21,802 bases of DNA from NCBI GenBank assembly GCA_030638325.1, contig DAOWEV010000237.1, forward strand, positions 1 to 21,802, written 5' to 3'. How positions within the stretch are numbered: position 1 is the stretch's first letter; each line of letters begins with the position of its first letter. The notes beneath the pieces are model-generated. The model ran no database searches. It was not told the origin of the DNA and worked only from the letters and a program-made list of their open reading frames with translations. The translations under genes were made by a program, and so were the position numbers. Of this stretch, positions 7,984-13,904 are shown piece by piece. The stretch comes from Bacteroidales bacterium (GTDB lineage Bacteria > Bacteroidota > Bacteroidia > Bacteroidales > JAGOPY01).

Positions 7984-8247
7984 CATGCCAATTACATAAA
8001 CTTTAATTCTATATTATTTATGAACAAGGGAGAACGGAAAAAGAAACAGATATTGGGAACAATCCAACTAACTCTTGATAATTTCCTTAAGCCATTAACA
8101 ACGGTGATATTCTTTCCTGTTTTCCGCAATTCTCGAAAATGGATTGTTAAACCTTCCTAATAAACAGTCTGACAACCATTTATGGATTTTGTTCTTATGA
8201 TTTGTGGGTGTTCCACTATCTTTAGTGTATTTTTGTTTTAAATATTA
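7984..8247. other. AT-rich intergenic stretch left of the RAYT unit
   Basis: No convincing gene is visible. The segment 8047-8084 resembles 8953-8990 on the other side of the RAYT unit, 29 of 38 bases identical by my count and in the same orientation. A 46-codon open frame (8020-8160) has no recognisable protein character. Confidence 0.5.
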
Positions 8248-8329
8248 GCCCCAAAGGGGCGGTAATCAATAGCCCCGGGCATCAGCCCGGGGATAAAGTA
8301 ATTCGATAGAACATAAGCACCAAAGGTGC
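8248..8329. repeat. left cluster of three REP-like hairpins flanking RAYT
   Basis: There are three hairpins in 82 bases. GCCCC-AAA-GGGGC occupies 8248-8260. CCCCGGGC-ATCA-GCCCGGGG occupies 8273-8292. GCACC-AAA-GGTGC occupies 8317-8329. The first and third are each followed by a GTAATCAAT tail (8262-8270 and 8330-8338). Such hairpins with a conserved flanking tetranucleotide are the substrate type known for REP-associated tyrosine transposases. The transposase gene starts 20 bases after the last hairpin. Confidence 0.85.
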
Positions 8330-8348
8330 GTAATCAATAATTTCAAAC

Positions 8349-8801
8349 ATGCCTCAATCGTTAGTAAAAAACTACATGCACATTACCTTTAGCACAAAAA
8401 ATAGACACCCTTTCATAGATAAAGGTATAAAGGAAGAGTTGTTCAGTTATCTAGGCGGAATTTGTAAGAATCTGGAATGTAATCCATTAATTGTAGGAGG
8501 TCATATAGATCATGTTCATATACTTTGTTTGTTATCGCGAAAGATTGCATTAATGAAACTGATCGAAGAATTAAAGACTCATTCATCAAAATGGATAAAA
8601 ACAAAGGGCCAACAATATCAAAAGTTCTATTGGCAAAACGGATATGGAGGATTTTCCATTCATCCAGAACAAACTCATGTGGTAAAAGATTATATTTCGG
8701 TACAAGATGAACATCATAAGAAAATATCATTTAAAGATGAATATCGTGCTTTTCTGAAAAAATATGACATCAATTATGATGAACGTTATGTATGGGACTA
8801 A
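8349..8801 (+). CDS. REP-associated tyrosine transposase (IS200-like Y1 family)
   Basis: This 150-aa HUH single-strand transposase has the metal-binding motif in GGHIDHVHIL (His55-Val-His57). The single catalytic tyrosine lies in VKDYISVQDEHH (Tyr115), with the conserved Gln four residues later. The ending YDERYVWD is common in Bacteroidota members from memory. Length is full for the IS200/TnpA family and no TnpB is present. Triple-hairpin clusters on both sides, with GTAAT tails inverted between sides, fit a RAYT (TnpA-REP) that processes REP palindromes rather than a typical IS200. It is likely intact. There is no Shine-Dalgarno or clear promoter. It lies inside an AT-rich accessory stretch. 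Confidence 0.92.
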   Translation: MPQSLVKNYMHITFSTKNRHPFIDKGIKEELFSYLGGICKNLECNPLIVGGHIDHVHILCLLSRKIALMKLIEELKTHSSKWIKTKGQQYQKFYWQNGYGGFSIHPEQTHVVKDYISVQDEHHKKISFKDEYRAFLKKYDINYDERYVWD

Positions 8802-8808
8802 TGATTAC

Positions 8809-8889
8809 GCCCCGTTGGGGCTCAGTGGATATGTCATACCATAAACCCCGAGCTACGCACGGGGCTAATGATTTACGCACCTTTGGTGC
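8809..8889. repeat. right cluster of three REP-like hairpins flanking RAYT
   Basis: GCCCC-GTT-GGGGC occupies 8809-8821. CCCCG and CGGGG arms with one inner mismatch occupy 8846-8864. GCACC-TTT-GGTGC occupies 8877-8889. The tails are now 5' (ATTAC at 8804-8808, TTTAC at 8872-8876), so each hairpin is the reverse complement of its left-side counterpart, while the order of the three types is kept. Confidence 0.85.
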
Positions 8890-8973
8890 TCGGAAATTGT
8901 AAATTGTAGTTTAATTTTTCTATGAGTGTCACTAAGCGGAAAAACAAGAGAGCAGATACTGAGAGGAAGTCAA

Positions 8974-9105
8974 CTAACTTTTGGTGATTTTCAATAGCTT
9001 GCGTGCAGCTCCCTGCATATCAACATATTCTGACAGAAGTTTCTTATAAATGCTCTTACGCTCTTGATTTGGATAAATCGACAATATCAGTCTATTGAGT
9101 TGCCA
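8974..9105 (-). pseudogene. possible 3' remnant of an unidentified gene
   Basis: An open minus-strand frame encodes 43 residues ending QGAARKLLKITKS and a TAG stop at 8974-8976. It begins after a stop codon and has no ATG before residue 30, and it overlaps the last codons of the GNAT gene. The composition (charged and helical) looks protein-like but I do not recognise the family. The DNA around its stop codon is the part that resembles 8047-8084 on the far side of the RAYT unit. It may be the remains of a gene broken by insertion, or chance. Confidence 0.25.
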
Positions 9106-9635
9106 TCATTGTCGTTGATCAGTTGAAGCAAGAACTCATCTTTCCACTTGTTATTGATCCTTACCCAATCTGTTTTTCTCCCTGTAATAATAAAATTCTT
9201 GTTTTGAAACAATTTAAGACTGTCGGGGTTATCTGTTCCGATATTGCAGAATAATTGATGCAGGTGCAATGTGCCGAAAGCATAATCGATCATCAGGTCC
9301 AGCGCTTCAGAGGCATATCCTTTTTTCCGGTAGTCTTTGTGGATCAGTATTCCAACCCCTGCCCTCATATGGTTGGGCTCGAACTCAAACAAGTCGATGC
9401 TGCCAATCGTTTTTTGGCCCTGCGGACTGTCAGTTAGATCGATCATCATCCGGAGGTGTTTGATAGTGTAAAAGTCCTGGTTGGCATTCATCACATATTG
9501 CTCAAGTGTGAACCTGGAAAATGGGGTAAGGGTGTTGGAAAGATGCCAGATTGACATATCATTCTCCCATCCGTACAATATGTCGGCATCCTCCGGTTCC
9601 ATAGCCCTTAAGATGAGATTGTCTGATCTTAACAT
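9087..9635 (-). CDS. GNAT family N-acetyltransferase (RimJ/RimL-like)
   Basis: This protein of about 182 aa transfers an acetyl group from acetyl-CoA to an amine. MLRSDNLILRAMEPEDADIL at the start is the typical first strand of this group. Later come IGSIDLFEFEP, the acetyl-CoA loop in VGILIHKDYRKKGYASEAL (R/Q-x-x-G-x-A type) and CNIGTDNPDSLKLFQNKNF, as in RimL-like enzymes. I place the start at the ATG at 9635. The longer reading begins with TTG at 9659, and its first codons lie in the heptamer repeat, so that start is unlikely. The gene follows dapF on the same strand, but the heptamer array fills the gap, which leaves co-transcription uncertain. The substrate is unknown. Confidence 0.85.
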   Translation of the reverse strand: MLRSDNLILRAMEPEDADILYGWENDMSIWHLSNTLTPFSRFTLEQYVMNANQDFYTIKHLRMMIDLTDSPQGQKTIGSIDLFEFEPNHMRAGVGILIHKDYRKKGYASEALDLMIDYAFGTLHLHQLFCNIGTDNPDSLKLFQNKNFIITGRKTDWVRINNKWKDEFLLQLINDNDGNSID

Positions 9636-9651
9636 ACACAATGCTTTTTTA

Positions 9652-9806
9652 ATTGTCAATTGTCAATTGTCGACTGTCGATTGTCAACCGTTAACCGTCA
9701 ACTGCCAACTGTCAGCTGTCAACTGTCAACTGCCAACTGTCAACTGTCAATCGCCAACCGTCAACCGCCAACCGTCAACCGTCAACTGTTAACCGTCAAC
9801 CGTCAC
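9652..9806. repeat. long degenerate heptamer tandem array (GTCAACT/GTCAACC type)
   Basis: About 22 units of a seven-base repeat run through this segment (GTCAACT, GTCAACC, GCCAACT, GTTAACC and GTCAATT variants). It starts just upstream of the GNAT gene, fills the whole dapF-GNAT gap, and runs through the dapF stop codon into its last codons (dapF ends at 9789). Variation between units is mostly C/T transition. Because seven is not a multiple of three, frames through the array are open by composition only. Confidence 0.93.
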
Positions 9807-10586
9807 CTGCCCCCGGTAAACCAGCGTTGCCGGTCCTTCAAGCCAGATGTCACTGAATTTATTGCCGGTCCTGGTATACTCGACAAACAGCTTTCCGCCA
9901 GGGGTCAGAACAGATATGCCATCATGATCCCTGTTGGTCTGTAAGGCATAAGCGATGGCTGCTGCAGTGACACCGGTACCGCATGACAGGGTCTCGTTTT
10001 CAACGCCCCTTTCATAAGTTCTGACAGCAATACTGCTATCCCCTGATACTTCAACAAAATTGACATTGATGCCTGCCGGTTCAAAATCCTGATGATACCT
10101 GATCTTCCGGCCTTCATTTATAATGTCAATCAGGTCGATTGTTTCCTCAAACCTGACAAAGTGGGGCGACCCGGTATCCATGATATATCCTTGCTGTGCA
10201 AGTGAAAATAAGGTCACATCATGCAGGCTTAGTTTGATGGTCCAATCCGCATGGTTTCGATGCCTGATAAAAGCCTTGTGCTTCCCGTCTATGGCCATAA
10301 AAGTAACTTCATCTTTTCCCGGAAATAACAGGTCAGCAAATGCGACACAGCATCTTCCACCGTTCCCGCACATGCTCCCTTCAAGGCCATCGGCGTTGAA
10401 ATATAACATTTTAAAGTCAAGGCTGTCATCATCTCTCAATAGTATGATCCCGTCGGCGCCGATACCAAACTGACGGTGACATAATTTTGAGATGAACTGC
10501 TTTTCGGCCTTAAAAACACCTTTCCTGTCATCTATCAGGATGAAATCGTTTCCGGTACCATGGTATTTATAAAAGTCGATCTTCAT
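9789..10586 (-). CDS. dapF: diaminopimelate epimerase DapF
   Basis: This 265-aa cytoplasmic enzyme interconverts LL- and meso-diaminopimelate for lysine and peptidoglycan synthesis. FYKYHGTGNDF (5-15) is the family start. The two catalytic cysteines are in GSMCGNGGRC (Cys73) and ETLSCGTGVTAAA (Cys202). The stretch IWLEGPATLVYRG (247-259) is the usual last strand. The final residues QVTVDG and the stop codon are written by the heptamer array, so the natural C-terminus has been replaced or extended by repeat sequence. A promoter of the form GTTG-N19-TATTTTTG lies upstream on the minus strand. It is divergent from htrA. Confidence 0.96.
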   Translation of the reverse strand: MKIDFYKYHGTGNDFILIDDRKGVFKAEKQFISKLCHRQFGIGADGIILLRDDDSLDFKMLYFNADGLEGSMCGNGGRCCVAFADLLFPGKDEVTFMAIDGKHKAFIRHRNHADWTIKLSLHDVTLFSLAQQGYIMDTGSPHFVRFEETIDLIDIINEGRKIRYHQDFEPAGINVNFVEVSGDSSIAVRTYERGVENETLSCGTGVTAAAIAYALQTNRDHDGISVLTPGGKLFVEYTRTGNKFSDIWLEGPATLVYRGQVTVDG

Positions 10587-10609
10587 AACAGTCGGTATTT
10601 ACGACCATA

Positions 10610-10640
10610 CAAAAATAGCAAAATACTTATTTTTTTCAAC
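10610..10640 (-). promoter_or_regulatory. Bacteroidota-type promoter for dapF
   Basis: On the minus strand TATTTTTG (10610-10617) matches TAnnTTTG, and GTTG (10637-10640) sits exactly 19 bases upstream, three of four bases matching TTTG. The predicted leader is about 20 bases long. Confidence 0.6.
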
Positions 10641-10709
10641 TTTAACATAATTTAACAGCAAAAGGGCATACTATTTGCTGATTTTAATCCGTTTGAAATC
10701 AGGCTGGGT

Positions 10710-10813
10710 GGAAGACCGAAGTCCGAAGTCGGAAGTCGGAAGAGGGGAGACCATAAACGGGAGCCGTTAAAAAACTCCGGACTTCTGACTTCTGACTTCT
10801 GACTTCTGACTTC
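10710..10813. repeat. inverted pair of heptamer arrays upstream of htrA
   Basis: Left arm: six units of GGAAGTC type (10710-10751). Right arm: GGACTTC followed by four perfect TGACTTC units (10779-10813). The arms are reverse complements in core (GAAGTC against GACTTC), so they can fold on each other. A short hairpin AACGG-GAG-CCGTT (10756-10768) sits at the apex. The htrA start codon is 29 bases beyond the right arm. Confidence 0.88.
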
Positions 10814-10842
10814 ATTATAATACTATAAATTAAAATCATATC

Positions 10843-12291
10843 ATGAATCGTATATTGAACATTTTTCTGATCGTTGTTTTGGGAGCCTTGATCTATGTTG
10901 GGGTGTCCAATGCTATTGACAATCATAATCATGCTGAACGTCATAAGGTGCAGCCTGTTGATATACAAAGTATTGTGCCTGCCAGGTATGTGCCCGTGAT
11001 GCCTTTTGAGGGGCCTGATTTTACCACTGCCGCAGAAAATACCATACATGCGGTGGTTCATATCAGATCGGAGTTTCCGGGAAAGACAAACATTTATAAC
11101 GATTTCTTCAGGGATTTTTTCGGGGAACCGGGAACAGATCCCAACAGGACTTATTCAGGTTTTGGTTCAGGCGTTATCATTTCTGAGGACGGGTATATTG
11201 TTACCAACAACCATGTGGTTGAAGGCGCCGGCTATGTGGAAGTTACACTCAACAACAAGCATAAATATGAAGCAGAACTTATTGGCAGAGATCCCACCAC
11301 AGATTTGGCTTTGATCAAAATTGAAGCAGAAAATCTTTCTTATCTGACTTACGGTAATTCTGATGATGTGAAAATAGGGGAGTGGGTCATTGCAGTTGGA
11401 AACCCCTTTAACCTGACTTCCACGGTGACGGCAGGGATTGTGAGCGCTAAAGCCAGGGGGCTGAATATTCTGGGGATCCCGGGAGCTATCGAGTCTTTTA
11501 TACAGACTGATGCGGCGGTTAACCGGGGCAACAGTGGGGGTGCGCTTGCCAACACAAAAGGTGAGCTGATCGGTATCAATGCTGCCATTGCATCGCAGAC
11601 AGGATTATATACCGGATATTCCTTTGCCATTCCGGTGAATATTGTCAGAAAAGTAATGGATGACCTGATGATGTATGGGAAGGTTCAAAGGGCTTTTATC
11701 GGGGTGATCATCAGGGAAGTAAATTCCGACCTTGCCCAAGTAAAAGGCCTGGAAGAGATCAGGGGAGTGTATATTGAAAGACTTTCAGAAAATGGAGGTG
11801 CCAGGGAATCCGGGATCATTGAAGGAGATGTTATTGTTGGAGTGGATGGAATTGAGGTCAACTCCACAGCCCAGTTACTTGAGATCGTTGCCCAGCATTC
11901 TCCCGGTGACCTTGTGTTTGTGGATATTATCAGGAATGGTACTAAACAACGATATAATGTTGAATTGAAAGATGACCAGGGTACAGCTACCATCACCAGA
12001 AAAGAGGATAGCTTTCATGCCCCTGATCTGGGAGTGACCTTAGGTCAGATCCCTGAAAGTGAGATGAATAAACTTCATATTACATATGGTATGAAGATCA
12101 CTGACCTGGATGACGGTATGCTTCGTAACGGAGGTGTTAAGAACGGCTTCATCATCCAGGAAATAAACAATATTAAAATAAGGTCAAAAGAGGATGTGGA
12201 TTTTGCCATGAAAAATATCAAAGGCGGGGTGATCAGGATCAAGGGCATTTATCCGAATGGGATGAAAATGAATTACGGTTTTTTATTGTAA
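10843..12291 (+). CDS. htrA: HtrA/Deg (Do-like) periplasmic serine protease with two PDZ domains
   Basis: This 482-aa envelope quality-control protease has an N-terminal hydrophobic segment (4-24) acting as signal or anchor. The trypsin-like domain carries the triad His124 (TNNHVVEG), Asp154 (DPTTDLALIKI) and Ser231 (VNRGNSGGAL), with the oxyanion loop intact. PDZ1 spans about 280-375, with a carboxylate-binding loop near RAFIGVII. PDZ2 spans about 393-482 and is followed directly by the C-terminus. The length matches DegP/DegQ. The gene is upstream of rpoD on the same strand, but rpoD has its own promoter. The inverted heptamer arrays lie in its leader, where they would be transcribed or block a promoter. 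I see no clear TAnnTTTG element of its own. Confidence 0.94.
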   Translation: MNRILNIFLIVVLGALIYVGVSNAIDNHNHAERHKVQPVDIQSIVPARYVPVMPFEGPDFTTAAENTIHAVVHIRSEFPGKTNIYNDFFRDFFGEPGTDPNRTYSGFGSGVIISEDGYIVTNNHVVEGAGYVEVTLNNKHKYEAELIGRDPTTDLALIKIEAENLSYLTYGNSDDVKIGEWVIAVGNPFNLTSTVTAGIVSAKARGLNILGIPGAIESFIQTDAAVNRGNSGGALANTKGELIGINAAIASQTGLYTGYSFAIPVNIVRKVMDDLMMYGKVQRAFIGVIIREVNSDLAQVKGLEEIRGVYIERLSENGGARESGIIEGDVIVGVDGIEVNSTAQLLEIVAQHSPGDLVFVDIIRNGTKQRYNVELKDDQGTATITRKEDSFHAPDLGVTLGQIPESEMNKLHITYGMKITDLDDGMLRNGGVKNGFIIQEINNIKIRSKEDVDFAMKNIKGGVIRIKGIYPNGMKMNYGFLL

Positions 12292-12344
12292 CTTATTAAG
12301 ACTCTACCGGATAAGAATTATTTTGTGATTTTACCCGGTATAAA

Positions 12345-12376
12345 TTTGGAAAACCTGGTAAAATGTCGTATCTTTG
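12345..12376 (+). promoter_or_regulatory. Bacteroidota-type promoter for rpoD
   Basis: TTTG (12345-12348) lies 20 bases before TATCTTTG (12369-12376), close to the TTTG-N19-TAnnTTTG consensus of primary-sigma promoters in this phylum. The leader to the ATG at 12426 would be about 45 bases. Confidence 0.7.
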
Positions 12377-12425
12377 TATACTTTTTTTGTGCAATTACAA
12401 TCCCTTGATATATAATTAGTTAGCT

Positions 12426-13292
12426 ATGCGACAGTTAAAAATAACAAAGTCCATTACCAACAGGGAAACAGCATCTCTCGACAAGTATCTTCAGGATATT
12501 GGACGGGAGGAGCTTATCACTGCTGATGAAGAGGTGGAATTGGCAAGACGGATCAAAGCGGGCGATCAACTTGCCCTTGAGAAGCTTACCAAGGCTAACC
12601 TCAGATTCGTGGTATCCGTAGCAAAACAATACCAGAACCAGGGATTGAGCCTGCCTGACCTGATCAACGAGGGTAACCTGGGGCTTATCAAAGCTGCTCA
12701 GCGTTTCGATGAGACCAGGGGGTTTAAGTTTATTTCTTATGCCGTTTGGTGGATACGTCAATCAATTTTACAGGCCCTGGCTGAGCAATCCAGGTTGGTG
12801 AGGCTTCCGCTGAACCAGGTCGGATCACTCAATAAGATTAAAAAAGCATCCTCCAGGCTGGAGCAGGTGTATGAAAGATTGCCATCGGTAGATGAGATAG
12901 CAGAGACGCTGGAAGTCCCTGAACACAAGATCGATAAGGCCATGAAGATCACCACGCGGTATATTTCAGTGGATGCACCGCTTTCACAGGACGAAGACCT
13001 GAAATTCCTGGATGTGTTCATTACCGATGACAACCCCAGAACAGATGGACAACTGCTCAGGGAATCCTTGAACAGGGAGATCCAAAGATCATTATCGACA
13101 CTCACCGAAAAAGAGAGAGATGTAATTAATTACTACTATGGCATCGGAATGAACCACGGAATGACCCTTGAAGAGATCGGGACCAAGTTCAACCTGACAC
13201 GCGAAAGAGTAAGGCAGATCAAGGAAAAAGCCATCAGAAGACTCAAACATACCTCCCGTAGCAGACTGCTTAAAGCCTACCTCGGCGACTAA
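12426..13292 (+). CDS. rpoD: primary RNA polymerase sigma factor RpoD (sigma-ABfr type)
   Basis: This 288-aa housekeeping sigma factor gives promoter recognition to RNA polymerase. It lacks region 1.1 and begins almost at region 1.2 (SLDKYLQDIGREELITADEE, 17-36). Region 2 holds DLINEGNLGLIKAAQRFD (78-95) and FISYAVWWIRQSI (102-114). Region 3 spans about 125-200. Region 4 has the helix-turn-helix in MTLEEIGTKFNLTRERVRQIK, followed by EKAIRRLKH. The short length and MRQLKITKSITNRE start are typical of the single primary sigma of Bacteroidota, which reads TTTG/TAnnTTTG promoters such as those seen in this window. Confidence 0.97.
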   Translation: MRQLKITKSITNRETASLDKYLQDIGREELITADEEVELARRIKAGDQLALEKLTKANLRFVVSVAKQYQNQGLSLPDLINEGNLGLIKAAQRFDETRGFKFISYAVWWIRQSILQALAEQSRLVRLPLNQVGSLNKIKKASSRLEQVYERLPSVDEIAETLEVPEHKIDKAMKITTRYISVDAPLSQDEDLKFLDVFITDDNPRTDGQLLRESLNREIQRSLSTLTEKERDVINYYYGIGMNHGMTLEEIGTKFNLTRERVRQIKEKAIRRLKHTSRSRLLKAYLGD

Positions 13293-13340
13293 TTTGTGTT
13301 TGTCCATGATATCGAGATTATCTTTTTTGTTTGAATTTCA

Positions 13341-13371
13341 ATTAACGATTAACGATTAACGATTAACGATT
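13341..13371. repeat. heptamer tandem array ATTAACG
   Basis: Four perfect copies of ATTAACG plus a partial fifth follow the rpoD stop codon by about 48 bases. This is the shortest and least degenerate array in the window. Confidence 0.9.
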
Positions 13372-13494
13372 TTAGATTTTTTTTCACACTATCGCTAATC
13401 TTCAATCAACAAATGTTAATTATTTTCTCTTCTCCGCTAAAGTCAATCAAGCTGTCTTTAAGTTCATTTTTTACTCATAATGTTAATAATAACA

Positions 13495-13722
13495 TAACGC
13501 GTTGTGCGGTTTAGATTTGATTTAATGATGTAATTTTAACAGATCCCTGCCTTCGCAGGGATGACGTAAATAATTGAGCTTGTTTGGGAAGGGGCGGTTT
13601 GCGGCGAAGCCGCAAACCGCCCCTTCCCATGTCCTTCCCTTGAATCAACCGTCATTCCCGCGAAGGCGGGAATCTCGGAAAATTGAGCGAAATTGATCCT
13701 TTACAAACCGCACAACGCGTTA
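13495..13722. repeat. nested mirror-symmetric palindromic element
   Basis: Outer arms are 18-bp perfect inverted repeats (13495-13512 and 13705-13722, core CGCGTTGTGCGG). Inside are two oppositely oriented small hairpins of one family: ATCCCTGC-CTTC-GCAGGGAT (13543-13562) with GACG after it, and ATTCCCGC-GAAG-GCGGGAAT (13654-13673) with CGTC before it. Near the centre lies a perfect 21-bp-arm palindrome (13585-13605 and 13609-13629) with loop GAA, whose apex reads GCGAAGC, a sequence known to form an exceptionally stable DNA hairpin. No ORF is inside. The small hairpins resemble a palindrome repeat found in many bacterial phyla. Confidence 0.92.
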
Positions 13723-13847
13723 ATGCCATAAAAATTTCAAAACACAAATAGGACATCTCAAAGCGATCCAAAAGAATCGTATTTAACTGATTTTCTTATA
13801 GTTAAAATTTCTCCTTTAAAAAACGTACAAAAACAGGTGATTTTTTT

Positions 13848-13855
13848 TATTTTTG
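13848..13855 (+). promoter_or_regulatory. -7-like element upstream of GAPDH gene
   Basis: TATTTTTG matches TAnnTTTG and lies 49 bases before the GAPDH ATG. No TTTG occurs at the right distance upstream, so this is only a candidate. Confidence 0.35.
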
Positions 13856-13904
13856 CTCCCGTATTTGACCGTTAATTCCTTGTTTAATTAAAAAAAAACC
13901 GAAT

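Larger units (their letters stand above)
13293..13904. other. 612-bp intergenic region between rpoD and GAPDH
   Basis: No protein gene is visible here. The region holds a perfect heptamer array (13341-13371), an AT-rich segment (13372-13494), a nested palindromic element (13495-13722) and an AT-rich leader before the GAPDH gene. That leader contains a TATTTTTG element (13848-13855) without an obvious partner upstream. Confidence 0.7.

Noticed and set aside
8020..8160. 46-codon plus-strand frame between the GIY-YIG-like gene and the RAYT hairpins
   Set aside because: It has no domain, promoter or ribosome-binding signal and partly overlaps the segment repeated on the other side of the RAYT, where the frame is not kept.
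9481..9792. Plus-strand open frame running through the heptamer array, with a Cys/Thr/Val/Asn/Gln-rich repetitive peptide
   Set aside because: It is antisense to the GNAT gene and then follows the 7-bp repeat, which keeps all frames open by composition. No start signal or protein family is evident.
9652..9806. Heptamer arrays considered as CRISPR
   Set aside because: Units are 7 bases, contiguous, and without spacers; no cas genes occur.
13495..13722. Outer arms considered as an integron attC site
   Set aside because: The right border GTTAATG and left border ACATAAC do not fit the GTTRRRY/RYYYAAC core pattern, the arms are perfect instead of carrying the usual unpaired bases, and no integrase or cassette row is present.
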